Assembly: GCA_020436085.1 (NCBI GenBank)
Contig: JAGQYM010000014.1
Span: 1 to 64,000 of the forward strand
Direction of reading: 5' to 3'
Length of the DNA stretch: 64,000 nucleotides
Origin: Cyclobacteriaceae bacterium
GTDB lineage: Bacteria > Bacteroidota > Bacteroidia > Cytophagales > Cyclobacteriaceae
The notes beneath the pieces were generated by a model, which saw only the letters and a list, made by a program, of their open reading frames with translations, searched no databases and was not told the DNA's origin. The translations under genes were made by a program, and so were the position numbers. Of this stretch, positions 16,702-24,917 are shown in pieces (the stretch's first letter is position 1; every line of letters starts with the position of its first letter).

Positions 16702-19134
16702 TTACTCGCTACGCAAAGATTCAACTGGATTGGCTTTCGCGGCTTTCAAAGATCGCACACTTATGGTAATCAGGGCTATAACTATTGAGATGCCGCCAGC
16801 CAGCGCAAACGTGCCCACTCCAAAGCTGACATGATAGGCAAATTCGGAGAGCCAGTTGTTCATCGTGGTGATCACTAACGGGATGGCAATCACAAAGGCC
16901 ACCAGCACAAGCAACAGGAACTCACGCGATATCAAAGAGACAATACTGTTCGTGCTTGCACCTAGCACTTTTCTTACGCCAATTTCCTTCCTCCGGTTTT
17001 CAACAGCGAATGTAACAAGGGCAAACAATCCCATACAGGCAATCAGCACGATTACCCCTGAGAAGCTGACAAAGACCTGTCCTCGCTTCTCATCGCTGCG
17101 ATAGAATTCATTGAACTTGGAATCGAGGAAGTTGTATTCAATTGGGTTGTTAGTGTCAAACTGGTTGTTGATTTCCTTGATGGAAGCCAAAGTGCGATCC
17201 CAGTCGCTGGTTTGTATTCTTAATGTATAGTAGTCGATGCTGTGAATGGGATTGTTGTAATAAGCGAAGATCAAAGGCTTCATTTCAGTGCGGAATGACT
17301 CGAAGTAAAAATCATCCACCACACCTATCACTTCCGCTTCAAAAGGTTGTTCGAAGTCTCTGCGCAGGCCACCAAATGAAACACCTGGAATGGTCACTTT
17401 CTGACCCACCGGATTCTCAAGGCCCAATTCTTCCACTGCAAGTCGCGTCAGCAGCACCTTAGTGGAATCGCCCGGCCCCGCATTAAAGTTTCTGCCTTCG
17501 CGCAGCGGCAAATCAAACGTGGGGAGGAAGTCCTGGTCAATACCAACGAAGATCATCTCAGTGGGCAATGGGTTCTCTGCAAGGTTGACATTGGCAATCG
17601 GAAAACGCTTCCACTCGCCAGGTACTCGTGAGGATACCGTTACCGACTTTACTTCAGGCAATCGGTTCAGTTCTGTTTTGTACGACTCAAACTGACGCCT
17701 TTGTATGCCGCTGTTGATATCGATGGCCACGAGATTTTCCACATCGAAGCCCAGAGATTTTTGCCTCATGAAATTCAGCTGCCGATAGATAACCAGTGTC
17801 GAAGATATCATCATGATCGAAACAGCAAACTGAGCCACTACCAACACTTTTCTCATGGGCAAACTTCTGTTGGCAATCCTCACTTCTTTCTTTATCGCTT
17901 CTGCGGGAGATACTTTTGACACAATCAGCGCGGGATAAAGTGAAGCAAGTAGGCCAAACAAAACCATCACTGTGCCAATGCCTGCCATCCATGGCAGATC
18001 CAGATATTGAAGCAGGAGCGTCTTTCCTGTGAAGTCGTTAATCGATGGTGAAAAAACCTGCACCAATGCAATAGCGATGACGAGAGAGAACAATGAAAGA
18101 ATCAATGCTTCGCCTACGAACTGGCCAATGAGTGAAAGTTTTCCAGCGCCCAACGTTTTTCTTGTGCCGATTTCGCGCGTGCGTTTAAATGCTGCCGCGG
18201 TCGACAAGTTCATATAATTGAGAGATGCGATCAGCAAAATCAAAAATGCAACGATGGTAAACATGTAGATGTAAAAAGTATTAAAGCCACTTGGGTTGAT
18301 CTGATAGTCTTGAATATTTTCTGACTTGAGGTGGATGTCGAGTAGAGGCTGGAGTGTGAACGTGCTGTTGAAATCTTTATCAGCAGGGTAGTTTGCCGCC
18401 ACCAATGAGTTGAGTTTTGCTTCTACATCGTGTGCCGATCGTCCATCACTCATCTTTACATAAGTTGCCGAGATATTATTGCTCCAATCACTCGGCTCAA
18501 ATCTCCGGTACCTTGGAAAGTGTTTGTCAACGGCTGATTCTGAAAACAGAAGGTCAAGTTGTAGATGCGAGTTGTTAGGAAAGTCTTGCATCACACCTAC
18601 GATAGTCATGTCAAGTCCATTGGCCCATATCACCTTGCCCAGAACATCTTCAGTGCCGAAGTATCGCTTCGCAAGTTTTTGAGATACTACAATCCCGTCA
18701 GGATCTTTTAGCGCATTGGCAGGATCTCCTTGCAAAAGTTTGAAGTCGAAAAATTGAAAAAAGTTGGAGTCAGCGAGAGTAAGGTATTCGTAGCCTCGAG
18801 TCATAGGATCGTTGCCCATCGTAAGGCTTCCAAATTGAATCAGGCGGATAGAAGACTCCACTTCCGGAAATTGATCTACCATTCCCTGCGCAATTTTGCC
18901 AGGTACTTGAGCGATTGATTTTATTTCTCCTGTTTCTGCCTGCTCATGACGGATGACACGATAAATCTTGCCGGCATCCTTATGAATGTTATCAAAGTTT
19001 AACTCATCATGTATGTAGAGCGCGATCACGATGAAGCAAAAGAAGCTAATCGTGAGACCGAAAACTGTGGTGATGGAGAACAGCTTCTCTTTAACAATGT
19101 GGCGATAGATGACTTTGAAAAAATTCGAGATCAT
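16702..19134 (-). CDS. MacB/FtsX-type orphan ABC permease 4
   Basis: 810-residue duplicated FtsX permease. The N-terminal TM is the SITTVFGLTISFFCFIVIAL region. The first FtsX block is NLSTAAAFKRTREIGTRKTLGAG, the second EIGVRKVLGAS, and the C-terminus reads NPVESLRSE. It is more divergent from permeases 1-3 in the loop sequence (GAGKLSLIGQF). Separated from the others by the convergent isoprenoid-synthase-like gene, it has its own 133-bp upstream region. No ATPase nearby. Confidence 0.9.
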   Translation of the reverse strand: MISNFFKVIYRHIVKEKLFSITTVFGLTISFFCFIVIALYIHDELNFDNIHKDAGKIYRVIRHEQAETGEIKSIAQVPGKIAQGMVDQFPEVESSIRLIQFGSLTMGNDPMTRGYEYLTLADSNFFQFFDFKLLQGDPANALKDPDGIVVSQKLAKRYFGTEDVLGKVIWANGLDMTIVGVMQDFPNNSHLQLDLLFSESAVDKHFPRYRRFEPSDWSNNISATYVKMSDGRSAHDVEAKLNSLVAANYPADKDFNSTFTLQPLLDIHLKSENIQDYQINPSGFNTFYIYMFTIVAFLILLIASLNYMNLSTAAAFKRTREIGTRKTLGAGKLSLIGQFVGEALILSLFSLVIAIALVQVFSPSINDFTGKTLLLQYLDLPWMAGIGTVMVLFGLLASLYPALIVSKVSPAEAIKKEVRIANRSLPMRKVLVVAQFAVSIMMISSTLVIYRQLNFMRQKSLGFDVENLVAIDINSGIQRRQFESYKTELNRLPEVKSVTVSSRVPGEWKRFPIANVNLAENPLPTEMIFVGIDQDFLPTFDLPLREGRNFNAGPGDSTKVLLTRLAVEELGLENPVGQKVTIPGVSFGGLRRDFEQPFEAEVIGVVDDFYFESFRTEMKPLIFAYYNNPIHSIDYYTLRIQTSDWDRTLASIKEINNQFDTNNPIEYNFLDSKFNEFYRSDEKRGQVFVSFSGVIVLIACMGLFALVTFAVENRRKEIGVRKVLGASTNSIVSLISREFLLLVLVAFVIAIPLVITTMNNWLSEFAYHVSFGVGTFALAGGISIVIALITISVRSLKAAKANPVESLRSE

Positions 19135-19267
19135 AGCAGCTTAAAATTACTTCCAGCCTTACTTATCCAATATCGCACCATTATTCATTTTGTCAGATCA
19201 GTACGTTATTGCGCTGATTTGCACTGGTTGCTTGTTCGCATCTGGTCGATGGTGTACGCTGGCGGAC

Positions 19268-20533
19268 TTATTTCTTCATCCGTTGATAGATGAAAAGGAT
19301 CACCAGGCCCGCTGCCAGACATACCAGTACATCTCGCATTTCACTCAATTGCGAACTTGAAAAGAGCCACAACGAGAAGAAGATTCCGGTGACCGCGAAG
19401 AACCCTCCGAAGGGTATTTGATAAACAGCTTTTGGTTTGGTGCTTCGCAGTTTGATCAATGCACCGCACACCATAGCGTACATTACCGTTCTGATGATGG
19501 CTGTAATAGTAATGGCGTAGATAAATGAGCCCGTGACGGCAAGGACCAGGGAAATAGCAGTGAAAATGAAAAGGGCCAGGGTAGGAGTTCTAAATTCGGG
19601 GTGGATGTAGGACAGAGATTTAGGAAGTTGATCTTCTTCGCTTAGTGCGTAAAGTAATCTGGAGCCTACGAGCAGAATTGCATTGAGCGCACCGATAATA
19701 GAGATCATCGCCCCGATGGTGATTAAGTTGCCTCCAAATGATCCCATGAAAAACTGCGCTGCATCTGCGAGTGGTTTTTCAGAGCTTGCCAATGTCGACA
19801 ATGTGCCAACAGATACTACTTGTATCGATCCATAAAGCACCATGACCAACAGTGATGAAATGATGAGGGCATAAGGCACAATCTGGTTTGGGTTTTTCAT
19901 TTCACCAGAGTTGATCACTACTACTTCAAATCCGCCAAAGGCAAACACGAGCATGAGTACAGATGAAGAGAAGTCGTTGAACTGAGGTGCTACACTAAAG
20001 TCTATCAAACTGCCGTCAATAAAGAATGCGCCCACAGCTACAAATATTATGAGCGGCACCACCTTGCCGATTGTCAGGAAATTATTCACTGAAGTGGTCT
20101 TCTTTACTCCGACATAATTTATGCTTAGAAGGATGATTGTAAGGACGACCATGATGAGCAGTCGGGGAAAAAATTGTGTGAGGGCAGGATTATAAAATGA
20201 TGCGTAGGTTACAAGCAGATTGATCAAGGCTGCGTACGAAACGATGCGCGACCAAAGCAGAAGCCAGCCCATGATGAATGCCGGTGTTCTGCCAAATGCA
20301 TCAAGAATGTAGAGATAGGGGCCACCCGTTTTATCAAACCTACTTCCAACTTCGGCAAAGCAAATGATGATGTTGAAAATGACAAGCGCACAAACAACAA
20401 AGGCTACGATGCTGTACGCTCCTGATAATTGAAAAACTTTCGAAGGAAGTCCAAAGATTCCTGCACCGATGATGGTGTTAATCATCAACAGTACAAGATC
20501 CCACTTTCTAATGGCGCGGATGAATTGATTCAT
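19268..20533 (-). CDS. APC-superfamily amino acid permease
   Basis: 421 residues and about 12 hydrophobic segments. The N-terminal motif INTIIGAGIFGLPSKVF is the conserved TM1 Gly-rich substrate and ion site of APC transporters. EVGSRFDKTGGPYLYI follows TM2, and a conserved FAFGGFEVVVINSGEMKNP segment occurs in TM6. Probable proton-coupled amino acid uptake; the specific substrate is not readable. It is divergent from the CPA2 antiporter, with a 98-bp intergenic gap. Confidence 0.88.
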   Translation of the reverse strand: MNQFIRAIRKWDLVLLMINTIIGAGIFGLPSKVFQLSGAYSIVAFVVCALVIFNIIICFAEVGSRFDKTGGPYLYILDAFGRTPAFIMGWLLLWSRIVSYAALINLLVTYASFYNPALTQFFPRLLIMVVLTIILLSINYVGVKKTTSVNNFLTIGKVVPLIIFVAVGAFFIDGSLIDFSVAPQFNDFSSSVLMLVFAFGGFEVVVINSGEMKNPNQIVPYALIISSLLVMVLYGSIQVVSVGTLSTLASSEKPLADAAQFFMGSFGGNLITIGAMISIIGALNAILLVGSRLLYALSEEDQLPKSLSYIHPEFRTPTLALFIFTAISLVLAVTGSFIYAITITAIIRTVMYAMVCGALIKLRSTKPKAVYQIPFGGFFAVTGIFFSLWLFSSSQLSEMRDVLVCLAAGLVILFIYQRMKK

Positions 20534-20631
20534 CAGTGACTACAAGATTTTAATTATGGGCTATTATTTCGGGATTAGCAAGGTGAAATGGGAGGAGGAA
20601 ATAGGAATTCTTTCTGTATTTTGAGAGTTGG

Positions 20632-22554
20632 ATGACGAGTAGTTTGATTATTCAGATTATTGGCTTTGGAATCGTGGCGATCGCGAGTTTTCAAATTGCC
20701 GGTTATCTGAAAAAGATAAATCTTCCTTTAATCACTGGGCTGATCATCACCGGCATAATTGCAGGCTCTTCTATTCTCAACTTCATTCCAAGAGACAGCA
20801 TCAATCAACTGAGATTTCTCAACGACATCGCATTGGCGATCATCGCTTTTTCTGCGGGCTCTGAGCTTTATCTCAAAGAACTTCGAAGCAGAATCAAAAG
20901 TATTCAGTGGATGACGTTTGCGCAGGTTACCGTGGTTTTCATTTTGTCATCCTTTTTGATTTACCTCGCTTCAGCCTCTATTCCTTTTTTGAATGATCTT
21001 CCACAAGTGAGTCGGTTGGCAGTTTCACTGATGTTTGGTGCCATCTTCGTAGCTCGCTCACCATCATCGGCTATTGCCATCATTGGCGAGATGCGGGCGA
21101 GTGGACCGTTTACTAAAACTGCTGTGGGTGTAACGGTGCTCATTGATGTTGTAGTAATCATCTTATTCACTGTGTGCTTTGCTATAGCAAAAGCTGTAGT
21201 AAATGGTACTGCTATTGACTTTACGTTCACATGGATTTTGGCACTTGAACTTCTCTTGTCTGGCCTGGTGGGAATGGCGCTGAGCAAGCTCCTGATTATT
21301 CCGTTCTCATTTAAAGCTCACCGATATATAAAAGCTATTCTTCTGGTAGTGATTGGCTACTCTGTATATGCCTTGTCAGCTTATTTAAAATCCTGGTCTC
21401 AGGATGTGTTTAGTCATGAATTTTCACTAGAGCCTTTGTTGATTTGTATCATCGGTAGTTTCTTGTTGACGAACAATAGTCGACACCGCATAGAGTTTTC
21501 TGTTCTGCTAAAGAAAATCAGTCCTATTATCTATATCGTTTTCTTCACGCTTACGGGCGCGTCTTTATCGCTTCAGGTATTTATCACCGTAGTAGGCGTG
21601 GCTTTTTTGTTTTTTGGTTTTCGAATCGTCTCCATGTTTTTGGGAAGTTTGGTGGGTGTTGCGCTTGCTGGAGACGACAAATCTTATCGATGGATTGCCT
21701 GGATGCCACACGTTACACAGGCTGGTGTTGCGTTGGGCTTGACTACGGTAGTTGCCAAAGCATTTCCTGGCTGGGGTGCTGAGTTTGAGGCAGTAATAAT
21801 TTCAATTGTGGTGATCAATCAGTTAGTGGGGCCACCTCTTTTTAGATGGTCGATTAACAGGGTCAAAGAAAGTCATCTCCGACATGCCAAGCCGGAGTTC
21901 GATGGAGTGAAGGATGCATACATTTTCGGTTTAGAAAGTCAATCCATAGCGTTGGCCAAACAATTAAAAGAGAATAACTGGCAATCTCGAATTGTTACGC
22001 TTGATCAAAATGTTGAGAATCGCCAGGTAGATGATCTGAAGATCATTTCAATCAAAGAGATTTCATTGGAAGAACTTCGGAAGTTGGAGCTGGAGAGGGC
22101 AGATGCTGTGGTATGTATGCTCTCTGATGAAGAGAATTTGAGTATCACTGAAATGGTATATGAAAATGTTGGTACGCAAGATATCATTGTAAGGCTGAAC
22201 GAGCGGGAGAATATGGAGAAGTTCCACAAACTTGGAGCACTGATCATCGACCCGTCAACGGCTATGGTAAGTTTGCTCGATCATTTCGTCCGCTCTCCAA
22301 ATGCCACTTCACTTCTCTTGGGCATGGACAAGTCGCAGGATACACTCGATATCGAGATTACCAACCGCGATATTCATGGTATGACGCTTCGTGACCTCCG
22401 TCTTCCTACGGATGTCATCATACTTTCCGTGAAACGCAAAGGGCAGATGATCATATCCCACGGTTACACACGCCTTCGCTTGAAAGACATCGTGACAATG
22501 GTTGGATCTCCAAAAAGCCTTGTTGACGTAAGAACTAAATTCAGCGGGTACTAA
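20632..22554 (+). CDS. CPA2-type monovalent cation/proton antiporter with RCK (TrkA) domains
   Basis: 640 residues. The first 410 or so form about 12 TM segments of the Na+/H+ exchanger fold (PLITGLIITGIIAG; ARSPSSAIAIIGE). The cytoplasmic part has a degenerate TrkA-N nucleotide fold (YIFGLESQSIALAKQL, about 423 on), without the classical GxGxxG. A TrkA-C domain covers about 560-640. The layout is that of KefB/KefC-like or Ca2+/K+-regulated antiporters, so K+/H+ or Na+/H+ exchange is likely. The start ATG is preceded by GAGAG as a weak ribosome site. Confidence 0.87.
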   Translation: MTSSLIIQIIGFGIVAIASFQIAGYLKKINLPLITGLIITGIIAGSSILNFIPRDSINQLRFLNDIALAIIAFSAGSELYLKELRSRIKSIQWMTFAQVTVVFILSSFLIYLASASIPFLNDLPQVSRLAVSLMFGAIFVARSPSSAIAIIGEMRASGPFTKTAVGVTVLIDVVVIILFTVCFAIAKAVVNGTAIDFTFTWILALELLLSGLVGMALSKLLIIPFSFKAHRYIKAILLVVIGYSVYALSAYLKSWSQDVFSHEFSLEPLLICIIGSFLLTNNSRHRIEFSVLLKKISPIIYIVFFTLTGASLSLQVFITVVGVAFLFFGFRIVSMFLGSLVGVALAGDDKSYRWIAWMPHVTQAGVALGLTTVVAKAFPGWGAEFEAVIISIVVINQLVGPPLFRWSINRVKESHLRHAKPEFDGVKDAYIFGLESQSIALAKQLKENNWQSRIVTLDQNVENRQVDDLKIISIKEISLEELRKLELERADAVVCMLSDEENLSITEMVYENVGTQDIIVRLNERENMEKFHKLGALIIDPSTAMVSLLDHFVRSPNATSLLLGMDKSQDTLDIEITNRDIHGMTLRDLRLPTDVIILSVKRKGQMIISHGYTRLRLKDIVTMVGSPKSLVDVRTKFSGY

Positions 22555-22556
22555 TT

Positions 22557-23522
22557 CTACATGCCCGCTTGAGCTTTTACATACTCAGCAGCTTCCTTGT
22601 GGGTAGCAAACCAAACGTTGCCTTTTGATTTAATGTGTTTGATCAATTCTTCCAGCACAACAATTCGTGATCGATGTCCAATATAATGCGGATGCATCGT
22701 CATGAGAAACATCGTTCCTTCTTCGTAGGCGATGTCGAATTCATCTTTCAGCACTTGCACAAGTTCCCTTGGATTGGTGTAACTGTCACCTCGTGGATTT
22801 AAAAGTGGTGCATCATCAAGAATCCACTCCACGGGCAACTCAACAATGCCAGAAGGTTCACCATTAATCACCAATTCGTAAGGGCGATCATCTGACATCA
22901 TCGAACTTTCATAGAGGAAACCCATTTCTTTTACGATGGAAGGTGTGGCAGCGCTGAAATTCCATGATGGTGCCCGATATCCAACTGGTGTTTCACCGGT
23001 AAGTTCTATCAGCATCTTGTTTGCATTCACTACCATCTCTCGTTCCTTGTCTGCTGGCACGCGCGTGTTTCGCTCGTGTATCCACCCGTGTACTGCAAAC
23101 TCATGACGAGGCAGTCGTTTGATTTCGTCAGCCATTTGTGGGGCGAGATGTAAACTGAGGGCAGGAACAAAAAATGAAGCAGGTACGTCATGTTTCTCAA
23201 GTAGATTTACAACTCTGCGTAAGGCTACGCGTGAACCATACTCACCTCTGGATAAATCAGAAATGGTTGGCTCTCCGTCCCACCATGCAATTGTTTCATT
23301 GTCTACATCGAAGGAGAGGAGCACGGCTACTTTCGCTCCGTTCGGCCAGGACTTTGGTGTAAGATCGCGTCCGGCCCGCACTTGTGCTACGGCTTTTTCA
23401 AAACGTTCAGTACTCCAGGTCCATTTTTGATCTGGTAGTTTTTCGGTCTGGTTTTCAGCAACAGGTTGTGTACAACTGGCCAGCAACAGAATGACCAGGC
23501 AGGGAGTTAGAAGGGTTCGCAT
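22557..23522 (-). CDS. Lipoprotein polysaccharide deacetylase (CE4/NodB fold)
   Basis: 321 residues with a lipoprotein signal (LLASC, Cys17), so it is exported and lipid-anchored. CE4 motifs: LSFDVDNE (Asp dyad), HEFAVHGWIHERN (metal His pair), RAPSW, and the C-terminal MTMHPHYIGH. The spacing is that of the HpPgdA/PuuE-like subgroup, which deacetylates peptidoglycan or acts on cyclic amides; substrate not certain. The stop lies 2 bp from the antiporter stop (convergent). Confidence 0.87.
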   Translation of the reverse strand: MRTLLTPCLVILLLASCTQPVAENQTEKLPDQKWTWSTERFEKAVAQVRAGRDLTPKSWPNGAKVAVLLSFDVDNETIAWWDGEPTISDLSRGEYGSRVALRRVVNLLEKHDVPASFFVPALSLHLAPQMADEIKRLPRHEFAVHGWIHERNTRVPADKEREMVVNANKMLIELTGETPVGYRAPSWNFSAATPSIVKEMGFLYESSMMSDDRPYELVINGEPSGIVELPVEWILDDAPLLNPRGDSYTNPRELVQVLKDEFDIAYEEGTMFLMTMHPHYIGHRSRIVVLEELIKHIKSKGNVWFATHKEAAEYVKAQAGM

Positions 23523-23742
23523 AAGTTTTAGGTTGAACCCTTAAGTTACATATTCTGTGTGCCTATGGTTAGAATTTTTTCTGTGCGGAGTAAGAGACGC
23601 TTGGAACGGAGTAATGGATATTGTAGAAAACTCCATCTCTATTGAATGCAGAAGATTCATTAGAAATAAGCGTAATTGGATATATTAGGATGATGGCAGT
23701 GATGACCCAGGACACAGTAGTTTTTAAAACATAAATAACTAG
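23523..23742. other. Intergenic region with a possible 48-codon minus-strand ORF
   Basis: 220 bp between divergent genes. On the minus strand an ORF from GTG 23715 to TAA 23569 would encode one hydrophobic segment and a C-terminus rich in Tyr and Ser ending QKKF. It has no ribosome site or known motif and may be chance. No clear -7 promoter motif was found for the plus-strand hydrolase. Confidence 0.25.
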
Positions 23743-24699
23743 ATGAAAAACCTCATTTTGACTTTTCTAATTTTTGGTTTGACATTTTCTGTTTACTCAC
23801 AGACCGATGGCAAAATTATTGAGAAAAGAGAGTTTATTTTGCCGGACAGTGTAGTAGCAGATATTAAAGAGACATTTGACAGGGAAACAGCCGACAAAAT
23901 TTTAAACCTTAAGTACTGTAGAATCACTTATTCATCCGATGGTTTAAAGGTGACAGCTTACAGTGTTGAACCTAGGGAAAATGGTAGTTATCCCTGCATA
24001 ATATCTAATCGCGGGGGCAACAGGGACTTCGGAAAATGGAATCCAATAAGTATTGGACGATTTCTTGGGAGGCTGGCAAGTTGGGACTACATAGTAATAG
24101 CAAGTCAATATAGAGGAAATGATAGTGGAGAAGGAATTGAAGAGTTTGGGGGAGAAGAAATTGACGATGTTCTTAACTTAATCCCGGTACTTGGACAAAT
24201 ACCAAATGCGGACACCTCAAGAATTGGTATTGAAGGAACAAGTCGAGGCGGCATGATGACTTACTTAGCCCTAAAAAAGACTTGTATATTTAAAGCGGCA
24301 GTAGTTACTGCCGGAATGGCAAATGCTTTTAACAATGTATCAAGCCGACCGGAAATGGAAAAAAATGTCTTCAGCGAGCTTGTTCCAAATTACTGGGCAA
24401 ACAAAGAGACGAATTTGAAAGAACGGTCTGCGGTATTTTGGGCTGATAAGTTATGTGACAAAACACCAATTTTAATTATGCATGGTAGTTCCGACTGGAG
24501 AGTCCTTCCAACTGAGTCTTTGGAACTAGTTAATAAGTTATATCAGTACAGGCATCCCACAAGATTCATACTCTATGAAGGTGCAGACCATGGCATAACC
24601 GAATTTCGAAATGACAGATTTGCAGAGATGAAAAAACATTTTGACTATTATGTGCGTGACAACAAAACGTTACCGAACATGGAACCACATGGTAGGTAG
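23743..24699 (+). CDS. Secreted alpha/beta hydrolase (S9/prolyl-oligopeptidase-like)
   Basis: 318 residues with a cleavable-type signal peptide (about 1-19, ending VYSQ). The catalytic triad is readable: nucleophile Ser167 in GTSRGG, Asp251 in HGSSDWRV, His283 in GADHGI. The core resembles S9C/dienelactone-hydrolase-like acyl-peptide hydrolases, but the beta-propeller of true prolyl oligopeptidases is absent. It appears AT-richer than the flanking genes and sits between two gene-poor gaps of about 220 bp, so recent acquisition is possible. Confidence 0.8.
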   Translation: MKNLILTFLIFGLTFSVYSQTDGKIIEKREFILPDSVVADIKETFDRETADKILNLKYCRITYSSDGLKVTAYSVEPRENGSYPCIISNRGGNRDFGKWNPISIGRFLGRLASWDYIVIASQYRGNDSGEGIEEFGGEEIDDVLNLIPVLGQIPNADTSRIGIEGTSRGGMMTYLALKKTCIFKAAVVTAGMANAFNNVSSRPEMEKNVFSELVPNYWANKETNLKERSAVFWADKLCDKTPILIMHGSSDWRVLPTESLELVNKLYQYRHPTRFILYEGADHGITEFRNDRFAEMKKHFDYYVRDNKTLPNMEPHGR

Positions 24700-24917
24700 T
24701 AGAGGCATTACTGCCACCACCTTGCATTTGACCAAAACGGGTTTCGGTGATTGGCTGTAATGTTAGTTTCTTAATCTAGTCCACCCACATCCTGTGGATG
24801 TATGGGCTAGGGCTTGATTACTCTCGTCTTATTTGCTTTTGATGACTTTATTCAGGGTGTCGATAGGAGAATGGGCACAGTTTAACTTCGCTCAAGAACT
24901 CACCTGGAAAACATGCT
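24700..24917. terminator. Convergent intergenic region with hairpin at 24776-24810
   Basis: The gap between two convergent stops holds an inverted repeat: an inner ACATCC/GGATGT with a 3-nt loop, and an outer CTAG..CCC/GGG..CTAG. It could end transcription from either side, though no T-run follows. Nothing else is seen here. Confidence 0.35.
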
